Below are positions 60,314-64,000 of a DNA stretch of 64,000 bases, piece by piece. The stretch's first letter is position 1. Every line of letters starts with the position of its first letter. The stretch spans positions 1,770,123 through 1,834,122 of the forward strand of contig NZ_VDET01000002.1 of NCBI RefSeq assembly GCF_006381105.1. The letters run 5' to 3'. The position numbers were made by a program, and so were the translations under genes. Source of the DNA: Flavicella sediminum. Its GTDB lineage: Bacteria; Bacteroidota; Bacteroidia; Flavobacteriales; Flavobacteriaceae. The notes under the pieces were generated by a model. The model did no database searches, was not told the DNA's origin, and saw nothing but the letters and a program-made list of their open reading frames with translations.

Positions 60314-62686
60314 TTATTTATCCTCATCACCTTGTTTAGGGATGATTTGTAGTTTTGGTTTTTTAAGTGTTTTTTTATTGGCTATTTTTCGTTCCAAAGA
60401 TAAAAGTAGCGCTGGCAATAACAATAAGTTGGAAACCATGGCAAACAATAAGGTAACAGATACAAGTCCACCCAATGCTTTTGTGCCTCCAAAACTTGAA
60501 ATAACAAATACTAAGAATCCGAAAAATAATACTATAGAAGTATAAAACATACTTACCCCAGTTTCTCTAAGGGCTTTGTAAACAGATTTACGAACCTTCC
60601 AATTGTTAGCCATTAATTCCTGTCTATATTTTGCAAGAAAATGGATGGTGTCATCTACAGAAATACCGAAGGCAATACTAAACACCAAAATGGTAGATGG
60701 TTTTATAGGAATTCCTAAATAGCCCATTAAACCGGCAGTAACCAATAACGGTAGCAGATTTGGAATTAAGGATACAAATATCATTTTTAACGAGCGGAAC
60801 ATCCAACCCATAAATAATGAAATCAATAAAATAGCTAGTGATAATGAGATCACTAAATTATTAATCAAATAAGTGGTTCCTCGTAAAAACACCAAAGCTT
60901 TTCCTGTAAGAGTAACTTCGTATTTTGTAGAATTAAATTCTTTATCAATAACCGCTTGCAAACGTTCTTGTATACGTTCCATTTTATCGGTTCCTACATC
61001 TTTCATATAGGTGGTTATTCTAGCATATCTACCTGTAGAATCTACAACGTTTTTAAGAGCACTTGCGCTACTTCCTGAATTTTTGATGTAGGTAAGTAAA
61101 AAAGTTTTCTCTTGTGAAGTTGGCAGTTGGTAGTATTTCGGGTTTCCGTTATAAAAAGCCTGCTTCGAATATTTTACCAAGTTGTTTATTGAAATAGGTT
61201 GCGACAAATCCGGAATCAATTCAATGGCATCGTTTAATTTTTCTATTTTTTTCAAAGTAGAAAGATTCATTACACCATTTTCCTTTTTGGTGTCAATCAT
61301 AATTTCCAAAGGCATAATACCACCAAACTCTTTTTCAAAGAATACAATGTCTTTAAAAAATGTCTTGTCTTTCGGCATGTCTTCTATTAAACTACCCGAA
61401 ACCGTAATTTTATAAACACCAATAATACTGGCAATAATGACAAATAAGGAAACGGCATAAATTGTTAATTTTTTATGACGAACCATGGAGATCATCCAAG
61501 TAACAATTTTAGAAATCCATTTTTTGTCTAAATGATTTAAGTGCTTTTGTTTAGGCAAAGGCATAAAGCTGTACAAACTAGGAATAATTAACAAAGACAA
61601 TATAAAAATTGCCATGATGTTGATTGAAGCGATGATCCCAAATTCATTTAACAACTGACTGTTGGTGAAAATAAAAGTAGCAAAACCAGCAGATGTGGTA
61701 ATGTTTGTCATTAAAGTTGCGTTTCCAACCTTAGAAATTACACGTTGTAATGATTTGGTTTTATTTCCGTGTTTCTTTACTTCTTGCTGATATTTATTAA
61801 TAATAAAGATGGCATTTGGGACACCAATTACAATAATTAATGGAGGGATAAGTGCCGTTAAAATGGTGATTTCATAGCGGAACCATCCAATAAAACCAAA
61901 GGCCCAAACAACACCAATACTTACAACTAATAATGTAATAAAGGTGGCTCTGAAAGATCGGAAGAAAAAGAAGAAAATTAAGGCAGTAATAGCCAAGGCA
62001 AGTCCGACAAACATACCCATTTCAGATTTTATATTTTCAGAATTCATGGTCCTTACATAAGGCATTCCTGAAACACGAACATCAATATTATTGTCTTTTT
62101 CAAACTTTTCTATAATCGGATTTAATTGATTGAAGATAAAGTCCTTTCTGATTTTAGTATTGACAATTTCGCTTTTTAAATAAAGACCGGTTTGAATGGT
62201 TTGCGTTTCTTTATTGAATAAAAGGTTGTTGTAAAAAGGAAATTTGGTAAAAAGTCGACTCTTTAAGAAGTTTACATCTTCTTGCGAAGTAATTTTTTTA
62301 TCAACAATAGGAACCAATTCAAAACGTTTGTTCTTTTTGTCTTTTTTTAATTCTTTTAAATCTCCTATAGAAATGGAAAAATCTATTTCAGCAAAACTAT
62401 CTAAGTCTTTTGCTAATTTATTCCAGTTGTTAAATTTTTGCGGCTCGTAAATAGTGCTGTCGCCAACGGCTAATAAAATGAGGGTTCCCTCTTCTCCAAA
62501 AACATCTAAAAATTTATCGTATTTTAAATTTTCTACATGGTCCTCAGGCAATAAATTTGCTTCGGTGTATGAAAATTTAATGTATTTCATTTGCGAGCCT
62601 AATAGTGCAGTAACTATAGCAATGGCTGCAAGTACAACGATTTGATTTTTAAGTATAAACCGTGAGGTTTTAGTCCAAAATTTCAT
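60314..62686 (-). CDS. MMPL/RND-superfamily exporter (HAE-3-like)
   Basis: 790-residue membrane exporter with two repeats, each one helix, a periplasmic loop and five helices. First half: 'RFILKNQIVVLAAIAIVTALLGS' then 'MFVGLALAITALIFFFFFRSFRATFITL', 'LTALIPPLIIVIGVPNAIFIINKY' and 'SAGFATFIFTNS'. Second half: 'LTIYAVSLFVIIASIIGV', 'LVISLSLAILLISLFMGWMFRS' and 'ILVFSIAFGISVDDTIHFLAKY', which carries the Asp-Asp proton site. Length matches HAE-3/MMPL proteins that export lipids or hopanoids; the substrate here is unknown. No adaptor or OM channel adjoins it. Own -7 box upstream (62703-62710). Confidence 0.9.
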   Translation of the reverse strand: MKFWTKTSRFILKNQIVVLAAIAIVTALLGSQMKYIKFSYTEANLLPEDHVENLKYDKFLDVFGEEGTLILLAVGDSTIYEPQKFNNWNKLAKDLDSFAEIDFSISIGDLKELKKDKKNKRFELVPIVDKKITSQEDVNFLKSRLFTKFPFYNNLLFNKETQTIQTGLYLKSEIVNTKIRKDFIFNQLNPIIEKFEKDNNIDVRVSGMPYVRTMNSENIKSEMGMFVGLALAITALIFFFFFRSFRATFITLLVVSIGVVWAFGFIGWFRYEITILTALIPPLIIVIGVPNAIFIINKYQQEVKKHGNKTKSLQRVISKVGNATLMTNITTSAGFATFIFTNSQLLNEFGIIASINIMAIFILSLLIIPSLYSFMPLPKQKHLNHLDKKWISKIVTWMISMVRHKKLTIYAVSLFVIIASIIGVYKITVSGSLIEDMPKDKTFFKDIVFFEKEFGGIMPLEIMIDTKKENGVMNLSTLKKIEKLNDAIELIPDLSQPISINNLVKYSKQAFYNGNPKYYQLPTSQEKTFLLTYIKNSGSSASALKNVVDSTGRYARITTYMKDVGTDKMERIQERLQAVIDKEFNSTKYEVTLTGKALVFLRGTTYLINNLVISLSLAILLISLFMGWMFRSLKMIFVSLIPNLLPLLVTAGLMGYLGIPIKPSTILVFSIAFGISVDDTIHFLAKYRQELMANNWKVRKSVYKALRETGVSMFYTSIVLFFGFLVFVISSFGGTKALGGLVSVTLLFAMVSNLLLLPALLLSLERKIANKKTLKKPKLQIIPKQGDEDK

Positions 62687-62702
62687 GTAATCTAGTTTGA
62701 GT

Positions 62703-62710
62703 CAAATGTA
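62703..62710 (-). promoter_or_regulatory. Promoter of the MMPL-family gene (-7 box)
   Basis: Minus-strand TACATTTG, exact TAnnTTTG, 17 bases before the ATG. Confidence 0.45.
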
Positions 62711-62761
62711 AGAAATACTTTTATGTATTTGTTGTATTTCAATTGTGTTCAGGAGTTTAAA

Positions 62762-62794
62762 AAAAAAGCCCAAAGAAACAGGATCTTTGGGCTT
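62762..62794 (-). terminator. pyrH-frr terminator
   Basis: AAGCCCAAAGA pairs with TCTTTGGGCTT around a 7-base loop. On the minus strand it runs into a T7 tract after the frr stop. Confidence 0.9.
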
Positions 62795-62812
62795 GTTTGT
62801 TTTTGTTGCTAC

Positions 62813-63367
62813 TTATACTTTCATAATATCAACATCTTTTACAGCGTACAATTCATCAACTTTTTTGATGTATGTGTCTGTTAAAGTTTGTACTTCTGCT
62901 TCTGATATTTTTTTCTCATCGTCAGAAATATCTGTTTTTTTAATTTCATTATTCGCGTCCTTACGGGCATTTCTAATACTTACTTTGGCATGCTCTGCAG
63001 CGGCTTTTGCAATTTTAGATAATTCACGTCTTCTTTCTTCCGTTAACATTGGCACATTAATTATAATGTTTTCACCATTGTTCATTGGGTTGAAACCTAA
63101 ATTGGCCAATAAAATTCCTTTTTCAATTTCAGGAATCATTTGCTTTTCCCATGGTTGTACGGTAATAGTACGTCCATCAGGTGTATTTACGTTGGCAACT
63201 TGACTAAGTGGTGTTTGAGAACCATAATAATCAACCATTACTCCACCAAGCATATTGGCTGAAGCTTTTCCTGCTCTAATATTTCTAAATTCTTTTTGAA
63301 GATGCTCAATACCATGCTCCATTTGTTCTTTAGAACTATCTAATATAAATTCAATTTCTTCGTTCAT
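62813..63367 (-). CDS. frr: Ribosome recycling factor
   Basis: Splits post-termination ribosomes with EF-G. 184 residues, with the expected three-helix bundle: 'HLQKEFRNIRAGKASANMLGGVMVDYYGSQTPLSQVANV' region at the start (Arg-Ala-Gly-Lys-Ala motif), 'IQPWEKQM'-like 'VQPWEKQMIPEIEKGI', and 'LTEERRRELSKIAKAAAEHAKVSIRNARKDAN'. Ends 'KVDELYAVKDVDIMKV'. Ten bases after pyrH, the usual gene order. Confidence 0.98.
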   Translation of the reverse strand: MNEEIEFILDSSKEQMEHGIEHLQKEFRNIRAGKASANMLGGVMVDYYGSQTPLSQVANVNTPDGRTITVQPWEKQMIPEIEKGILLANLGFNPMNNGENIIINVPMLTEERRRELSKIAKAAAEHAKVSIRNARKDANNEIKKTDISDDEKKISEAEVQTLTDTYIKKVDELYAVKDVDIMKV

Positions 63368-63376
63368 AATATATAT

Positions 63377-64000
63377 TTAGTTAGTTTTTTTCTTGTCAGA
63401 AACCAAAGTTCCAATTTTTTCTCCAGAAAGTAATTTTTGCAGGTTTCCTTTGGTATCCATATCAAAAACAACAATTGGTAAATTATTTTCTTCACTCAAG
63501 GTAAAGGCTGTCAAATCCATTATTTTCAATCCTTTATCTAAAACACTTTTGTAAGTAATTTCATCATATTTAATTGCATTTGGATCTTTTTCTGGATCTG
63601 CAGAATAAATACCATCTACACGAGTTCCTTTTAAAATAACATCAGCAGAAATTTCAATAGCTCTTAAAACAGCTGCGGTATCTGTTGTAAAATAAGGATT
63701 TCCTGTTCCTGCGCCAAAAATAACAACACGCCCTTTTTCTAAATGCCTTACTGCTTTTCTTTTGATAAAAGATTCAGCAACTTGTTCCATTTTAATCGCT
63801 GTTTGCAAACGGGTTTTTACCCCTGCCGATTCAATAGCACTTTGCAAAGCTAATCCGTTAATACAAGTAGCTAACATTCCCATATAATCTCCTTGAACAC
63901 GGTCCATACCGTTACTTGCACCAGCAACACCTCTAAAAATATTCCCTCCACCAATTACAATGGCAATCTGAATTCCTTGATCAGAAATGGCTTTTATTTC
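63377..64000 (-). CDS. pyrH: Uridylate kinase, 5' part outside the window
   Basis: UMP kinase, making UDP from UMP. The frame stays open to the window edge, so the gene start lies beyond base 64000. Visible parts include '[15 protein letters not shown]' near the edge (Gly-rich phosphate loop), '[22 protein letters not shown]', '[22 protein letters not shown]' and '[14 protein letters not shown]', all PyrH signatures. About 207 codons are inside; the missing part should be about 30 residues. The Met at 63907 is internal and should not be used as the start. Followed by frr. Confidence 0.97.
   Translation of the reverse strand, partial: EIKAISDQGIQIAIVIGGGNIFRGVAGASNGMDRVQGDYMGMLATCINGLALQSAIESAGVKTRLQTAIKMEQVAESFIKRKAVRHLEKGRVVIFGAGTGNPYFTTDTAAVLRAIEISADVILKGTRVDGIYSADPEKDPNAIKYDEITYKSVLDKGLKIMDLTAFTLSEENNLPIVVFDMDTKGNLQKLLSGEKIGTLVSDKKKTN

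Overview
The window is a chromosomal stretch of an AT-rich Flavobacteriaceae (Bacteroidota) genome. This placement rests on Bacteroidota-type promoters (TTTG around -33, TAnnTTTG around -7), the lack of Shine-Dalgarno sequences, Bacteroidota-specific families (DUF3098, a PID-CTERM mini-protein, DUF4369/TlpA-like thioredoxins) and gene orders common in flavobacteria (exbB-x-exbD-exbD-OM barrel, rpoN-asnS, ftsX-DUF3098-uppP-truB). Most of the window is housekeeping. I see no phage, insertion sequence, CRISPR array or rRNA.

Layout: 1-8 kb holds a CNNM/CBS membrane protein and leucine biosynthesis, with leuCD and leuAB split by an opposite-strand lipoprotein gene. 8-10 kb holds an LpxH-like phosphoesterase and a GT-B glycosyltransferase. 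10-17.4 kb is a minus-strand glycogen operon (glgA-glgC-glgB-GH31) with hairpins between the later genes. 17.7-21.6 kb has a TonB-like protein, lepA and a Gfo/Idh/MocA oxidoreductase. 21.8-27.8 kb is the most accessory part: a large secreted thioredoxin-like protein, an ABC ATPase, and an ABC permease fused to a thioredoxin domain. 27.9-32.7 kb holds dusB, a secreted beta-propeller, a TM2 protein, an unknown secreted protein, a LolC/E-type permease and rbfA, plus an unannotated relic of a second permease 3' end. 32.9-38 kb is the ftsX-DUF3098-uppP-truB operon, small membrane proteins, a lipoprotein with a suspicious start, and recX.

38-44.6 kb is a tetR-tolC-adaptor-RND efflux operon with a well-formed promoter and candidate operators. 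44.7-51.8 kb holds a polyprenyl synthase, tRNA(CAU), a PID-CTERM mini-gene, riboflavin synthase, pdxA, DUF177-rpmF, fabH, accB and accC (start of fatty acid synthesis). 52.1-57.4 kb has tRNA-Ser, an ExbB/ExbD energising module with two ExbDs and an unknown membrane partner, an outer-membrane barrel, a PAP2-like membrane protein and rpoN. 57.5-64 kb has asnS, a fatty-acid-hydroxylase-family membrane protein, an MMPL/RND-family exporter, frr and the 3' part of pyrH, whose start lies outside the window.

Best candidates for something undescribed are the permease-thioredoxin fusion with its ATPase and secreted thioredoxin neighbour (21.8-27.8 kb), and the displaced permease 3' end at 29641-29745, which suggests insertion or duplication at the end of the LolC/E-type gene.
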